NCBI GenBank assembly: GCA_009363875.1 | Contig: CM018696.1 | Span: 17,125,475-17,189,474 of the forward strand | Source of the DNA: Mikania micrantha | Taxonomy: Eukaryota; Streptophyta; Magnoliopsida; Asterales; Asteraceae | DNA: 64,000 nucleotides | Direction: 5' to 3' | Part shown: positions 10,541 to 22,539 of the stretch, one piece after another | How positions within the stretch are numbered: the first letter of the stretch is position 1 | Layout of the letters: each line of letters begins with the position of its first letter | Made by a program: the position numbers and the translations under genes | The notes under the pieces: model-generated | Seen by the model: only the letters and a program-made list of their open reading frames with translations | What the model was told of the DNA's origin: nothing | The model's database searches: none

Positions 10541-11298
10541 ACAACAACAACCAACAGAACAACAACGATGGGAACAATGGTACGAGGGGACGAGCCTTCG
10601 TGATAGGGGCAAAGGAGGCTAGAAGGGATCCCAACCTTGCAACAGGTACGTGTCTCCTAAACGATATTTATGCTTCTGTATTGTTTGATACTGGAGCTGA
10701 GAGAAGCTTTATATCTAAGGATTTTAGTGAGATACTGGCCATAACCCCAAAACCCTTAGAGGTTGAATATACAGTAGAGCTAGCTGATGGTAAACTAATT
10801 GTAACTAAGCACATTATGAAAGAATGCACTTTAGAGCTAGCAAATCATAAATTTAAGATTGATCTTATGCCAGTCACACTAGGCAGTTTTGATGTCGTAG
10901 CGGGTATGAATTGGTTGTCTGAAAACCAAGCTGAAATCATTTGCCACGACAAGGTTGTGTGCATGCCTCTCCCTGATGGAGAAACCTTGAACATAAATGG
11001 CGAAAGGAGCGACACTCCTCTGAACATCATCTCCTGCATGAAAGCTCAAAAATGCCTACGAAAGGGATACACAGCCATTCTAGCACTTATCACCGACAAG
11101 ACTGAAGAAGAGAAGAAAATAAAAGATATCTCAGTCGTATGCGACTACCCCGACGTATTCCCTGAGGATCTACCAGGACTACCACCACCTCGACAAGTGG
11201 AGTTTCGCATAGACCTCACACCAGGAGCAGTACCTATTGGACGAGCACCATATCGACTTGCACCTTCAGAGATGCAAGAACTATCCAATCAACTCTAG
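10534..11298 (+). pseudogene. Gypsy A aspartic protease and RT leader
   Basis: The frame is open from the zinc-knuckle tail. The protease active-site motif VLFDTGAERSF lies near residue 50. The flap region MNWLSENQAEI and a linker follow, then the RT N-terminal marker VFPEDLPGLPPPRQVEF. A TAG at 11296-11298 stands where relatives have CAG (Gln), cutting protease from RT. Confidence 0.92.
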
Positions 11299-11304
11299 GA
11301 GCTG

Positions 11305-11979
11305 TTGGACAAGGGTTTCATTAGACCAAGCTTCTCACCTTGGGGAGCTCCAATACTGTTCGTGAAGAAGAAAGATGGCACGTTTCGTATGTGCATCGAC
11401 TACCGCGAGTTGAACAAAGTGACGATCAAGAATCGTTACCCCTTACCTCGTATCAATGATATGTTCGATCAACTACAAGGATCAAGTTACTACTCTAAGA
11501 TCGATTTGCGATATGGCTACCACCAGCTAAGGATATACGAAGAAGATATCCCCAAGACAACTTTTCGCACTCGGTATGGCCATTTTGAGTTTTTGGTCAT
11601 GCCCTTCAGGCTAACTAATGCACCTGCAGTATTCATGGACCTCATGAATAGAGTGTGCAAACCCTACCTCGACAAGTTTATCATCGTTTTCATCGATGAT
11701 ATTCTCATCTACTCAAAGACTCAAGAACATAAAAAGCATCTTCAATTGGCTCTTGAACATCTACGGAAAGAAAAGTTGTACGCTAAACTCTCAAAGTGCG
11801 ACTTCTGGATTCGAGAAGTCCAATTCCTGGGTCATGTTGTTAATGAACAAGGAATTCATGTGGATAAATCCAAGATAGAGGCCATCAAGAACTGGGAAGC
11901 ACTAAAGACTCCAACCGAGGTACGACAATTTCTAGGCTTGGTAGGCTATTATCGACGACTCATCGAAGGATTTTTCTAG
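11305..11979 (+). pseudogene. Gypsy A reverse transcriptase
   Basis: The palm motifs are clear: WGAPILFVKKKDGTFRMCID, YPLPRINDMFDQLQGS, KIDLRYGYHQ, and the catalytic FIDDIL near 11690-11707. The segment ends at TAG 11977-11979 after the FLGLVGYYRR motif. Residue changes at usually conserved places (DLRYGYH instead of DLRSGYH, PFRLTNAP instead of PFGLTNAP) show decay beyond the stops. Confidence 0.95.
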
Positions 11980-12405
11980 ATAGCCCAACCACTTACAGCT
12001 CTCACCCACAAGGATAAGAAATATCTCTGGACTGACAAACAAGAATCTGCATTCCAACTTCTCAAGCAGAAGCTCTGTAGTGCACCTATCTTATCCCTTC
12101 CTGATGGAATAGATGACTTCGTAGTATACTGCGATGCCTCGATACAAGGACTGGGCTGTGTGCTAATGTAGCGAGAGAAGGTGATCACATATGCTTCCCG
12201 ACAACTGAAAGTCCACGAGAAGAATTACACCACCCACGACTTGGAACTTGGATCCGTGGGATTCGCACTCAAGATCTGGAGACACTACCTGTATGTTACA
12301 AAGTGTACGATATACACTGATCACAAGAGTCTCCAACACATATTCGAGCAGAAGGAACTAAACATGCGACAGCGTCGCTGGCTCGAAATCCTAAACGACT
12401 ATTAG
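11980..12405 (+). pseudogene. Gypsy A RNase H
   Basis: The segment codes VVYCDASIQGLGCVLM, then a TAG (12169-12171) replacing CAG, then ITYASRQLKVHEKNY, DLELGSVGFALKIWRHYLY and TDHKSLQHIF. The expected Asp-Glu-Asp catalytic positions are present. A second TAG at 12403-12405 replaces a Glu codon. It lies directly after RT, as in all gypsy elements. Confidence 0.93.
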
Positions 12406-13952
12406 TGTGCTATCAAGTATCACCCGGGGAAAGCAACATTGTGGCTGACGCCCTAAGTCGGAAGAATACATCGAAACCCAAGAGGGTACGAGCCTTACAA
12501 CTTACCATCCATCCCAATCTCCCTGAATAGATACGTAATGCCCAAGTTGAGGCACTGAAAGAAGAAAACCTAGTGGGTGAATCACTAAGGGGAATGGAGA
12601 AACAACTGGAGGTCAAAGCCGAACGCGTTTGGGTTCCACATCATGGGAGCTTACGAGACCTTGTGATGGACGAGGCACACAAGTCCCGGTATTCCATTCA
12701 CCCTGGATATGATAAGATGTATCATGATCTGAAAGTCCTCTATTGGTAGCCAAACATGAAAGCCGATATTGCCACATATGTGAGCGAATGCTTGACTTGC
12801 GCCAAAGTCAAGGTTGAGTACTAGAAGCCATCTAGATTACTCACACAACCAGATATCCCCATGTGGAAGTGGGAACAAATCTCTATGGACTTCATTACCA
12901 AATTACCCTGTACTCCTAGTGGATGCGACACTATCTGGGTAATTGTAGACCAACTGACTAGGTTAGCACATTTCCTTGCGATCAAGGAAAACGATTAAAT
13001 GGAAAAGCTAGCCAGAATCTATTTCAAGGAAGTAGTCTTGCGACATGGGGTACCAATCTCCATCATCTCTTATCGAGACGCCAGATTTACTTCGAATTTC
13101 TGGAAATCATTGCAAAAGTCGCTTGGTACACGGCTGGATATGAGTACGGCATACCACCCACAAACCGATGGCCAGAACGAACGCACGATACAAACTCTCG
13201 AAGACATGCTATAAGCATGCGTAGTAGACTTCGGCAACAGCTGGGAAACTCACCTACCGTTGGTGGAGTTCTCCTACAACAACAGCTACCACACAAGCAT
13301 AAAGGCAGCGCCTTATGAGGCCCTATATGGCAGGAAATACCGATCACCTATATGTTGGGCGGAAGTGGGCGATAGTCAGCTCACAGGCCCGGAACTCGTG
13401 CATGAAACTACGAAATATATCGTACAAATCAGAAATCTCATGGCAGCATGTGATCCTCAAAAGAGCTATGCCGACAAACGCCGAAAGCCTCTAGAATTTC
13501 AGGTAGGAGATAGAGTCCTTCTGAAAGTCTCGCCATGGAAAGGCGTCGTTCGTTTTGGGAAACGAGGCAAACTGAATCCACGGTATATTGGACCATTAGA
13601 GATCCTAAAAAGGATTGGTCCAGTGGCATACCAACTCAACCTACCAGCCAAACTCGATGGAGTTCACAACGTATTTCATGTCTCGAATTTGAAGAAGTGT
13701 TTATCCGATAAGACACTTGTGATTCCACTGGATGAAATACAGGTGGATGAACAACTACGGTTCGTGGAGGAACCGGTAGAGATCATGGACCGTGAGGTCA
13801 AGCAGCTTAAGCAAAGTCGGATTCCGATTGTCAAAGTCCGATGGAACTCGAAACGCGGACCTGAATTCACGTGGGAACGTGAAGATCAGATGACGCGCAA
13901 ATATCTCCACCTCATCAAACAGACAACATCGAACGCCGACAACAACGAATAA
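12406..13952 (+). pseudogene. Gypsy A integrase with chromodomain-like C-terminus
   Basis: The zinc-binding and core regions read HHGSLRDLVMDEAHKSRYS, CLTCAKVKVEY, WEQISMDFITKLPC, TAYHPQTDGQNERT, with stops at 12748 (TGG to TAG), 12822, 12996 and 13212. The frame 13260-13952 is open: WAEVGDSQLTGPEL, FQVGDRVLLKVSPWKG (the GPF/Y-type module with RYIGPLEIL), then KVRWNSKRGPEFTWEREDQM. The last part matches the degenerate chromodomain of chromovirus integrases, which is thought to direct integration to heterochromatin. One core position reads SYRDARF where SDRDARF is normal, so a catalytic Asp neighbour is altered. Confidence 0.93.
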
Positions 13953-14071
13953 ATTTCGAGACGAAATTTCCGTTCAACAAGAGGATGATGTGACAACCTG
14001 AAAAATTTTGTTCTCAAATACTACAACAACAACCAAATTTCGGGACGAAATTTATTTCAACAAGGGGATGA
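13951..14071 (+). repeat. Duplicated 3' terminal block with two polypurine tracts
   Basis: AAATTTCG(A/G)GACGAAATTT leads to AACAAGAGGATGA at 13951-13988 and again to AACAAGGGGATGA at 14035-14071, offset 84. Between them, from 13989, sits TGTGACAACCTGAAAAATTT. This is not the LTR start of element A, but it matches the LTR-like start TGTGACAACCTAAAATTTTG at 48326. The second tract, 14061-14071, directly precedes the actual 3' LTR. Confidence 0.85.
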
Positions 14072-16949
14072 TGTGACACCCGTCAATTTCAGGTCAATTG
14101 CAACTCTTACAAATTAGCATTTAACATTCATACTTGTTGCATTTCATTTAATTAGGTTTAATTAGATGAGTTAAACACAAGCAACTGCAAAATGATAGTT
14201 CGAGGAACTATCGAATCGTACATTGCACGTTGGTTGTGGAAACCAAGTGTGGCAAACACAAACACAAAACAATAATTCGGGGAATTATTGGATTGTGCAT
14301 TACATGTTGATTATGATTAATCAAGCATTCAGACATTTCGTAAAACACAAACACAAACACAAACTATCACCTATAATTCGAGGAATTATCGAAACACACA
14401 CGAGTCTCACGAACCTTGGTGAAATAAACGAACAACAAATGAATTTAACAATAATTAAGCTCCGTGGGAACCTAGAATAAGTTAAACAACGACAATAAGT
14501 CAATAAATCATGTTCATAAACGCTAAACCATCGAAAAACGAGCTTAAACACCAAAATTAGGCCAATTGGGCTCATTCTGCAAGCCAGGCGCTATGTCTAG
14601 GACCAAGGTTTGGCCCTAGGCAGTACGCCAAGCACTAGGCACTACGCCCGGGGAGCCTCGACGACACCAGGCTATGCGCGCGGATGAACCAAACACCAAT
14701 CTGGTTATTTTAATCCAGGCACTATGCCTAGCCTCGCGCACTCACGCTAGGTTGTACGCCTGATGCCAAAACCACCTTAACACTCAACTTATCTCATTTT
14801 TAATCATTCCTATCCTAATTTCTCGACCATAGCACCTCTATCTCGAGCTTATACCCCTATTTCTTAGCCGTTTCACCAGAAATCTCCATTGTTGAAGCTT
14901 TGAAGCTCCTAGGAAGCCATTGGAGCAAGAAGGAAGCTTGGAAAGCTTGTTCTCTTCATCACCATCACTTGCTTCTGCTAGAGAATCACCATTCTAGGGG
15001 TTCTCAAGGATTAAAGAGTTGCTATCTCAGTAGATTTGGAGCTTAGAAGGTAGTTCCTATGTTCCATTTTCACAAAATCGTCAAAGCACAGACTTACAAG
15101 GTCATAAAACGCTCATGCAAGTGTGTTTGATCACATGCAACTCCGATCCACTCACGTGTACAAATGTGTTGGTGTTCTTGTGTTATTTTAACGTAGATCT
15201 ACTGATTTTAGAATATAGGAATGTTGGATTTGTGTTTTGATGGGTTATGGTGATGATTTTGGTAAACTTGGCATAAAAGGAAACTTTTATGTTGCATGTT
15301 GTAGATTTGTGATGATCTAGACATGTTAGACATGTCTAGATGCTGTCAAATGCATATTGATGTGTTTAGAAACATATTTGGGTATTTGATTTTGTGAAAA
15401 ATGCGATTCTATGACAGACTTACTAAAAATGGAAACTTTTGAAAATCGGAAGAGAGGTTTTAATGTTTTAACATGTTTTAGTGATTTGTGATTATTGATA
15501 TATGTTTAAAAATGGTTTTTAACATATTTGGAAACTTTGATTTGTGAAAACGAGCTTTTAAACGGATACTTACTATTTTAGGAAACTTTATTTGGGCAAA
15601 ATGGCATAAATGGTGATTTATGCACAAACGATATGTTTTAAGTATTTAAACGTGTTTTTATAAACATATTAGAGGTAGTAGCTTTATGAAATGAGATTTC
15701 ATAATTACACTTTCCTAAAATGGAACCTTTCCAAAAATGGTAACTTTTACGATTTTTACACGTTACTTAAGTGAACGTTGTACGATTAGAGTCATAGGAT
15801 GCATGTTGGTGTCCTACCTGTATTTATGACACATAAACGAACTAAACGCAACAAACGTGTCACCAACGATTCGTAGAGTCAACACACAAACATTCGGATG
15901 AGCACGCCGACACTTGTAGTTGTATGGGATACAACACATCACAGAACACATACTCACCACCTATATGGTTATAGGTGCATACTAGTAGGTGCTAGCATTC
16001 GCAAGACGTGAACACATACATACCAGAACTGCTTAATCAGGTGAGTTCACGGCCCCTTTTTCTATTTTATACCTTTGGGGGAGAAAAACATTGCATACAA
16101 ACTGTTTTTGAACAACATACTATACCTTTTGGTTACATTTTTACATGATAATATCACGTATATGCATATGTGTGTCACTCATCCACAAAATTGATATGTC
16201 CTCATTAAACACATCTCGAACCGTGAATAGCGTGTGGTGCTTAGCGTGGTAATTTTGAGTAGTACTATTTGGGCCTGACAAGCCCACTGTTGCGCGTTGT
16301 ATGGCCACCCCGACTAGAGGTCGGAACAGTGCAAAATTGACCAAACAACATTACCATTGTCTAGTTGGATAGACATGGTAGGAGGCAGCATGTTAGCATC
16401 AGTTACGAACCCGCATATGATATAACACTTATTGACTAGCTATCAATGGATATTGCATTATAATGAAATGTAGACCTGCAAACATTTACTTTAAACATTT
16501 GATGTTTATTGCTGATATAAAACATGTGCTCTCACCAACCTTTGTGTTGACCTTTTACTCGCATGTTTTCTCAGGTAACTAAGGCACACACGCAAAAAAT
16601 AGGATGCTAGGCTGGAGTCTCATGCATCTACATAGTGCTTTAGGCTTTGAAACATTTATCATATTATTTTGTGTTGTATTGCTAAACAATTTAAACCGCT
16701 TCTTCAAACTATTACTTTATTTTATTTTGAAAACCGTTTAAAACGCTTCCGCAACTGATGAATTCAAATTGTTTTCATATCTTATACATTAAACTTCCGC
16801 AACTCTGAATTTACACAACTGTTTTATCCAAGTCATTGGATGTACGTATGCAACCAGACATGTAGGTCTCGCAACTGTATGACCGGAGACTGCGATCCTG
16901 ACCAGTCCCGTCGAGCCCCCGACAAGGCCAGGAGGGCCGTGGTGCAACA
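14072..16949 (+). repeat. Gypsy A 3' LTR (full length, 2878 bp)
   Basis: It runs from TGTGACACCCGTC to GTGGTGCAACA. It keeps the 1045 bases lost from the 5' LTR (15233-16277). The GC-rich TACGCC patch lies at 14580-14765. Many substitutions separate it from the 5' LTR, so the insertion is not recent. Small reading frames in it are not genes. Confidence 0.95.
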
Positions 16950-16954
16950 CGTTT

Positions 16955-17982
16955 CCACCTAAAACATGTTTAAATAAAAGGTCAACTATAAAGTTGGTGA
17001 GCTTCACAGGTTTAAGCACACACACCAAAATAGTTGAATAAAATGTATATCAAATGTTATAAGTCACATGTGAAATCATGGCATAATGAACATAACATAA
17101 ATGAATCATTAACTAAAGTTGATCAACTAATGTTATCAGATAATGTTTGACCAAGTTTAAAATTAGAAACTATCACTGTGGGCTACCCCCGAAGGGTAAA
17201 TCAAACAACAGTGGGATGGCCGGTCCAATAGATCTACCATAGTAACTAAGGGTGATCAATGCTCATTGTTAACTAAAACTCAATATGTTAAATGTCATCA
17301 AACTAGTTTCACATGATAGAAGTTTAAAACAAGTTTACATGTTTCACCCCAAAAATAAAAGCATAAAAAGGGGCTATGAAGACTCACATTGATTGATGAG
17401 CTAGCCTTTGCAAATAAATGAGAGTGTGTAGTCCCAAATAGTATCCAACACAATGAAATTAACCTAGTTGCAATCACATATGAACTAATGTAAATATGAC
17501 TTATATGGTATTCTTAATACAACTATAATATTGTAATTAGATCACATATGTGAACGTGTGTAATTATATTTGTTTAAAAAATATTTTTTGTTGTATCATT
17601 GTTTAAATACTTTAAAGTTTTGATTTAATTCATAAAAGTTTATAGATGTTTAAAATAAATTATTAAGCCGAAATGAAATATTTGTATTAGTACTAAATAT
17701 AATTGTTTTTAAAACGTTGAAAAGATTTATAGTTTCTATGTTTCACAAAATAATTCACTCTTAAACGAATTAAAATCTATTAATAATATATTAGTTTGTT
17801 ATAAAAAAAATATATTGTTATGTATAAAAAAATGTTGATAAAACAAAACTTACAAAAATATAAGTCAATATATGACTTTAATAACAATTTTAAAGTTTTT
17901 AAGAATTTTGTTCAAATAACTAAAAACAAATAAATTCTAATAATGTTTTTGTAATATTTAAATATCCTTGCTATATATACAT

Positions 17983-18013
<31 letters not shown>

Positions 18014-19308
18014 GAATCTTAAATAAATACGTTGAAGAAAATATTTATAAATTAAGGTTAATAGTATAAGTTTTATAGATTTAAAACAATTTTAAGTAAT
18101 GAAACTTTAAGTATATAAAAATAACAAATTTTATTTTGTATTCACCTTTTATTTATTTAATAATTATATATGTATATTGTATAGAATATTTAAATTTTAT
18201 TTGTTAAAAATGTCAATGTTTATTTATAAAAGTTTTCTGTTAAATTAAAATTTAAAAATAACCTAGGAATAAGAAGATACAAAAAATGGCTCAAAAACCA
18301 CCTTGGTTAGTAATCGAACTCGCGACCACTTATACTGAAGCAAGGAGACAAAACCGGCTGGTCTACAAGCCTTATCCGCGTTTAGAAGCCAAAAGGATTT
18401 GTTTTAACATATCTGCTATTCATTTCCCAAAATCAGTTTAAAGAAAACCGAAAACCTAGCCTCTTTCTCATTCGAATTAGCTCGATTAACCATCCGATTG
18501 TTAAATTAATGACGGGGCTTTTGTTTGTAATCAAAATACGAATCCAACAATCTATAGAACACTTACCTTTGTTTGTAAATCGATTGACTTTGGGTTAGAA
18601 CTCGAGCCGACGAAAACCCCCACTTGGAGCCATTGGATTCTTGATTTAAATCGTTTTGGAATGCGTTTCAAGTGCACAGAACAGTTCTTCGAGGTTGGAT
18701 TCCCATCTGGTTAAGTTTAATTTGATTTTTAAGCTCGTTTATATAGACTTCATAAATAATCGATCAACTACGAGTTGTTAGGCAAAGATTTCGCATGATT
18801 TTGACTTTTAAACGATGAATTGGTAGTTGATATCGATCCCAAGAAGTTCGTAGATGTTTAAATTTCAAATTTTTATCCGTTTTATCCGCTGATTCGACCT
18901 GTAATGCGATATGGGTCGAAACCGGGTTTATGGTGGCCATGAGTTGAGTTGAGTTGGCAGGGAAGAAGAAGACTAGTTTGAGACTATGGCAGAAACAATC
19001 CCTCCTTGTTTTCTTTTGGGTTTTATGTTTCTGTTTTGACAAATTTGGTCCCTATAGTTTTATAATCCCTTATAGATTTTTTTTATAAAATTTATGTATT
19101 TTATAAAAGCATACTTAATATAAATATTTATTTATATATATTGGAAGAATGTTTTAACATACTTTTATACTTTGTTATTTTTATAAACTTACTTTATAAA
19201 TATTTAAAACCTTAAATTTATTATTATTTATGTTGTTATTTCTTATTTCTTATCATTATTGTTATTTATTTATTTATTTTTTTAAGTTAAATACCTAAAT
19301 GGATATAT

Positions 19309-19342
<34 letters not shown>

Positions 19343-19365
19343 TTGTCTTTAATGTCTATTATTGG

Positions 19366-19403
<38 letters not shown>

Positions 19404-19469
19404 CTATTACTAAGTATTTCGAATTTCATTTTAATGTAAAATAGTATTACAATGTTTAAGAGTGTTACA
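16955..19469 (+). repeat. Solo LTR, right part
   Basis: AT-rich noncoding continuation of the solo LTR that begins at 6841, ending AGTGTTACA. It contains runs of mixed (AT)n and (GT)n at 17971-18010 and (AT)n at about 19317-19341 and 19370-19401. The minus-strand frame at 18764-19042 has no recognisable protein. Confidence 0.8.
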
Positions 19470-19686
19470 TTGGTGGCCCGAAATCTGTTTTAAGGAACTT
19501 CTGTTGAACAAAACTTCCTCAGCCAACACCTTTTTTTCTATTATTGTTTTAATCTTTTGGTTTTTATTGTAATTTGTATTTTCATTGAAAGTGTTTGAAC
19601 ATTCAGTTTTGTTTGAAATTGTATTGTAATTTGAATTATTAAATTAATAAAAATGTTTATCTTATTCTATGAACGATGCTCCTACA
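19470..19686 (+). repeat. Copia 5' LTR, right part
   Basis: The first five bases TTGGT are the second copy of the target duplication. The rest aligns with 25412-25626 of the 3' LTR, from GGCCCGAAATCTGTTTTAAG to TGCTCCTACA. Confidence 0.95.
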
Positions 19687-20564
19687 AGTTTAAAACAGAT
19701 TTTAAAATTACCGCTCATAAGTTTGTGTTTTTAAAAAATTATCGGATTACAAAACAAAAATATAAACTATTTAGTTTCGTACAAATATTTGTTTATCAAG
19801 AGATTAAAAATGTGTTATAAATTTTTTTTGGTAAACAAGTGTTTTTTTCTTATTAGTAAGAAAATTCAAACATTTTTTTTGGTTTTGTAAACAATAACTG
19901 TTCATTTTCTGTTTTGATAATTGTTAACAAAGTTTGGTTTTATATCATTCAATTTGTTTTTGTGTAAACCAAAAGTTTTATAAACTATTTTGTTAAAGTT
20001 TATTTAACGAACATATTCGAATCAAATATTTTTACAACGAATTTAATAAACGATAGTTATAATCGTTTATTTCTAACGAGCGTGTTAGAAAAATGTTTTT
20101 ATGATATATAAACTGAAAATTATAGATGTTTTAAAAAAATGTAAAATTTTAGTAAAACTTAATTTTGGTTTTGTGTAAACCATACGGTTTTCTGTAAACC
20201 ACAAAATATTTTGATAAATTAAGCTCGTCAAAGTTTAAGTTTTAAGTGGCGGACTTGTAGTAACCGTAAGGGTGGTCATCATTATCTAAGTTTCGTGTCT
20301 AGGAAAGCAATTAACATATATCCCACACAGCTGAGGGACCTGTCTTGCTTTCCTGGAGATGCTTGGAGTGAGTGTCTTAACCTATTAGGCCAAAACAAGT
20401 CATGCCAACGCCACATGAACTCAAATAACTTTGTTTGAGTTAAAAAGTTTAGTTTAAACTTTGGTTTTGTGTAAACCTTATATATGAAAAATCCGACTTG
20501 CTTCGTTTGCATTTTCACTTTTGTTTCAGTAATAACAACTGTACCTGCTCAAACTTTAACACCT
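19687..20564 (+). other. Copia untranslated leader, no gene seen
   Basis: AT-rich stretch between the 5' LTR and gag. It carries repeated TGTAAACCA and GTTTTGTGTAAACC motifs. I see no standard primer-binding site at its start. Confidence 0.6.
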
Positions 20565-21275
20565 ATGGGACCATTAGTTGGTACCAAAGCTGCCCAGATT
20601 GTGGCAAATCATGCTGAAAGACCTGAAAAGTTTTCGGGTTTGGACTTTAAGAGGTGGCAACAAAAGATGTTGTTTTACTTGACCACTTTGAACCTTGTGA
20701 GGTTCCTGACTGAATCCCCTCGTGCAATTACTGATGGGGATGTCCAATCCACAAGCGCTTTGGAAGCGTGGAAACACTCTGAATATCTATGTCACAACTA
20801 TGTGTTGAACGGTTTAGTGGATGCATTGTATAATGTTCACTGCAAGATAAAAACTGCCAAAGAGTTGTGGGAGTCATTAGACAAAAAGTATAGAATGGAG
20901 GATGCTGGCATGAAGAAGTTTGCGATAGTCCGTTTCCTGGACTATAAAATGGTTGATACTAAAACAACGTTGAACCAAGTGCAAGAGTCGCAAATTATAC
21001 TAAGCGACATACATTATGAGGAAATGACTCTTAGTGAGACATTTCAAGTTGCAACCATGATTGAAAAATTGCCTCCAAGTTGGGTGGACTTCAAGAACTA
21101 CCTAAAGCATAAGCGAAAGGAAATGACTATGGAGGACCTAGGGGTACATCTTCGAATTGAGGAAGACAACAGGTTGGCTTTGAGAATAACACAACAATTT
21201 GCTCCAAAAGCCAATATGGTGGAGCATGGTCAATCTTCCCATGGGTACAAAAAGAAAATTGACAATGACCATAAG
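20565..21275 (+). pseudogene. Copia gag, truncated before the zinc knuckle
   Basis: I chose the ATG at 20565 (MGPLVGTKAAQIV); the frame is open further upstream, but that part looks unlike gag. Copia gag homology is clear: FSGLDFKRWQQKMLFYL, AKELWESLDKKY, QVATMIEKLPPSW, LRIEEDNRL. The usual CCHC zinc knuckle is missing. After KKKIDNDHKG the sequence passes straight into the protease motif in another frame (VDTGATCHVC), so a deletion with a frameshift has fused the two. Confidence 0.93.
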
Positions 21276-21277
21276 GG

Positions 21278-22123
21278 GTGGTGGTTGACACTGGTGCTAC
21301 CTGCCATGTGTGTCTTGATCGGGAAATCTTTAATACGTTTAAAGAGGTTGCGGGTGTCTCGAAGCTGTACATGGGGAATGCAGCAACTGCCGATGTCAAG
21401 GATGTAAGCAATATGATCTTAAAGTGGACTTCGAGGAAGGAGCTCACTTTGAGCAACGTGCTCTATGTTCCTGACATACGCAATAGCCTCGGGTCACTAT
21501 GGTTGCTTAACAAACATGGTTTTCGTTTAGTCTTTGAATCTGATAAATTTGTTTTAAGTAAGCGTGGAATGTTTGTTAGTAAGGGTTATGCTCAAAATGG
21601 AATGTTTAAACTCAATAAAATAGCTAAGGTTGAGATCATGAATGAAAATGCTTCTACTTCTTCTTATTTGATTGAGTCATCTAATGTTTGGCATGGTCGT
21701 TTAGGTCATGTTAATTTCAATTCGATGCGTCGTTTGATTAAATTAAATTGCATTCCAAAGTTTGCCATTGATTCAAAATACAAATGTACAACATGTGTTG
21801 AAGCAAAACAAACAAGATCGTCTTTTAAGTCGTTTGAAAGAATAACCGAACCCCTTTACATAATTCATACTGATGTGTGTGGTTTAAAATCGATTCCCAC
21901 AAGAGGTGGAAATAAGTATTTCATCATATTTATTGATGATAGTACACGATATTTCTATGTCTACTTACTTAAGAGTAAGGATGAAGCAATTGACAAGTTT
22001 GTCTTGTATAAAACTAAGGTTGAGAATCAACTCAACAAAAAGATAAAAGTTCTAAGGAGTGAGAGTCAGAAAATATGTGGCACTATTTGCCGATATTTGT
22101 GCACAAAATGGAATTATCCATGA
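21278..22123 (+). pseudogene. Copia protease, GAG-pre-integrase domain and integrase N-part
   Basis: It starts within the protease: VDTGATCHVC is the active site, followed by LTLSNVLYVPDIRNSLGS. WHGRLGHVNFNSM with CTTCVEAKQTRSSF is the H2C2-type zinc-binding GAG-pre-integrase domain. THDV-like IIHTDVCGLKSIP and FIIFIDDSTRYFYVYLLKSK are the integrase core start with its first catalytic Asp. A frameshift near 22065 ends the homology in this frame. Confidence 0.95.
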
Positions 22124-22454
22124 GTGTATCGCTCCTTATTCCCCACAACAAAATGGTATTGCGAAACAAAAGAACCGTACATTGAAAGAGATGATGAATG
22201 CTATGTTAATTAGTTCTGGAATGAGCAGGACATGTGGGGGGGAAGCCATTTTGCCAGCTACATATCTTTTAAACAAAATACCTTTCAAGAAAAATGATGT
22301 AACTCCTTATGAGTTGTGGATGGGAAGAAAGCCATCTTACAAATACTTGAAAGTGTGGGGGTGCCTAGCAAAAATGGTGGTTCCACCACCAAATGTTCAA
22401 AGAATAGGACCCAAAACCGTGGATTGTGTAAATCATTGGTTATTCCAATCATAG
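22065..22454 (+). pseudogene. Copia integrase, C-terminal part in shifted frame
   Basis: After the frameshift the core continues: FADICAQNGIIHECIAPYSP, QQNGIAKQKNRTLKEMMNAM with the DDE-domain end, then YELWMGRKPSYKYLKVWGC. Relatives have GIAERKNRT, so the catalytic Glu position is changed to Lys here. Another frameshift follows at about 22430. Confidence 0.93.
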
Positions 22455-22539
22455 TAGTGCATATCGGTTTCTTGTTTATGATTCAAAGAATCATGAAATA
22501 CACAAGAATACTATAATGGAGTCAAAGAAGGCATCATTT

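Larger units (their letters stand above)
7068..16949 (+). mobile_element. Ty3/gypsy retrotransposon A, chromovirus type, decayed
   Basis: The 5-bp duplication CGTTT flanks it (7063-7067 and 16950-16954). It has a 5' LTR (7068-8891), an initiator-Met primer site, gag, protease, RT, RNase H, integrase and a C-terminal chromodomain-like region, a polypurine tract and a 3' LTR (14072-16949). The order RT-RNase H-integrase plus the KVRW...TWEREDQ terminus points to chromovirus gypsy elements, probably the Tekay/Del group. At least nine in-frame stops and one gag frameshift inactivate it. Confidence 0.95.
6841..19469 (+). mobile_element. Solo LTR (about 2.7 kb) inserted in the copia LTR and split by gypsy A
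   Basis: The element begins TGTAACACCCTGACC at 6841 and ends AGTGTTACA at 19469, with an 8-base terminal inverted repeat TGTAACAC/GTGTTACA. It is flanked by the 5-bp duplication TTGGT (6836-6840 and 19470-19474). Once gypsy A with one copy of CGTTT is removed, 6841-7067 plus 16955-19469 remain, about 2.74 kb with no coding sequence, no primer site and no second terminal repeat. That is best read as a solo LTR left by LTR-LTR recombination. A non-autonomous element without LTRs is the less likely alternative. Confidence 0.85.

Noticed and set aside
6841..19469. Complete retrotransposon with its own coding region, using the gypsy genes as its interior
   Set aside because: Gypsy A has its own LTR pair, primer site and CGTTT duplication, so it is a separate insertion and the host sequence is noncoding.
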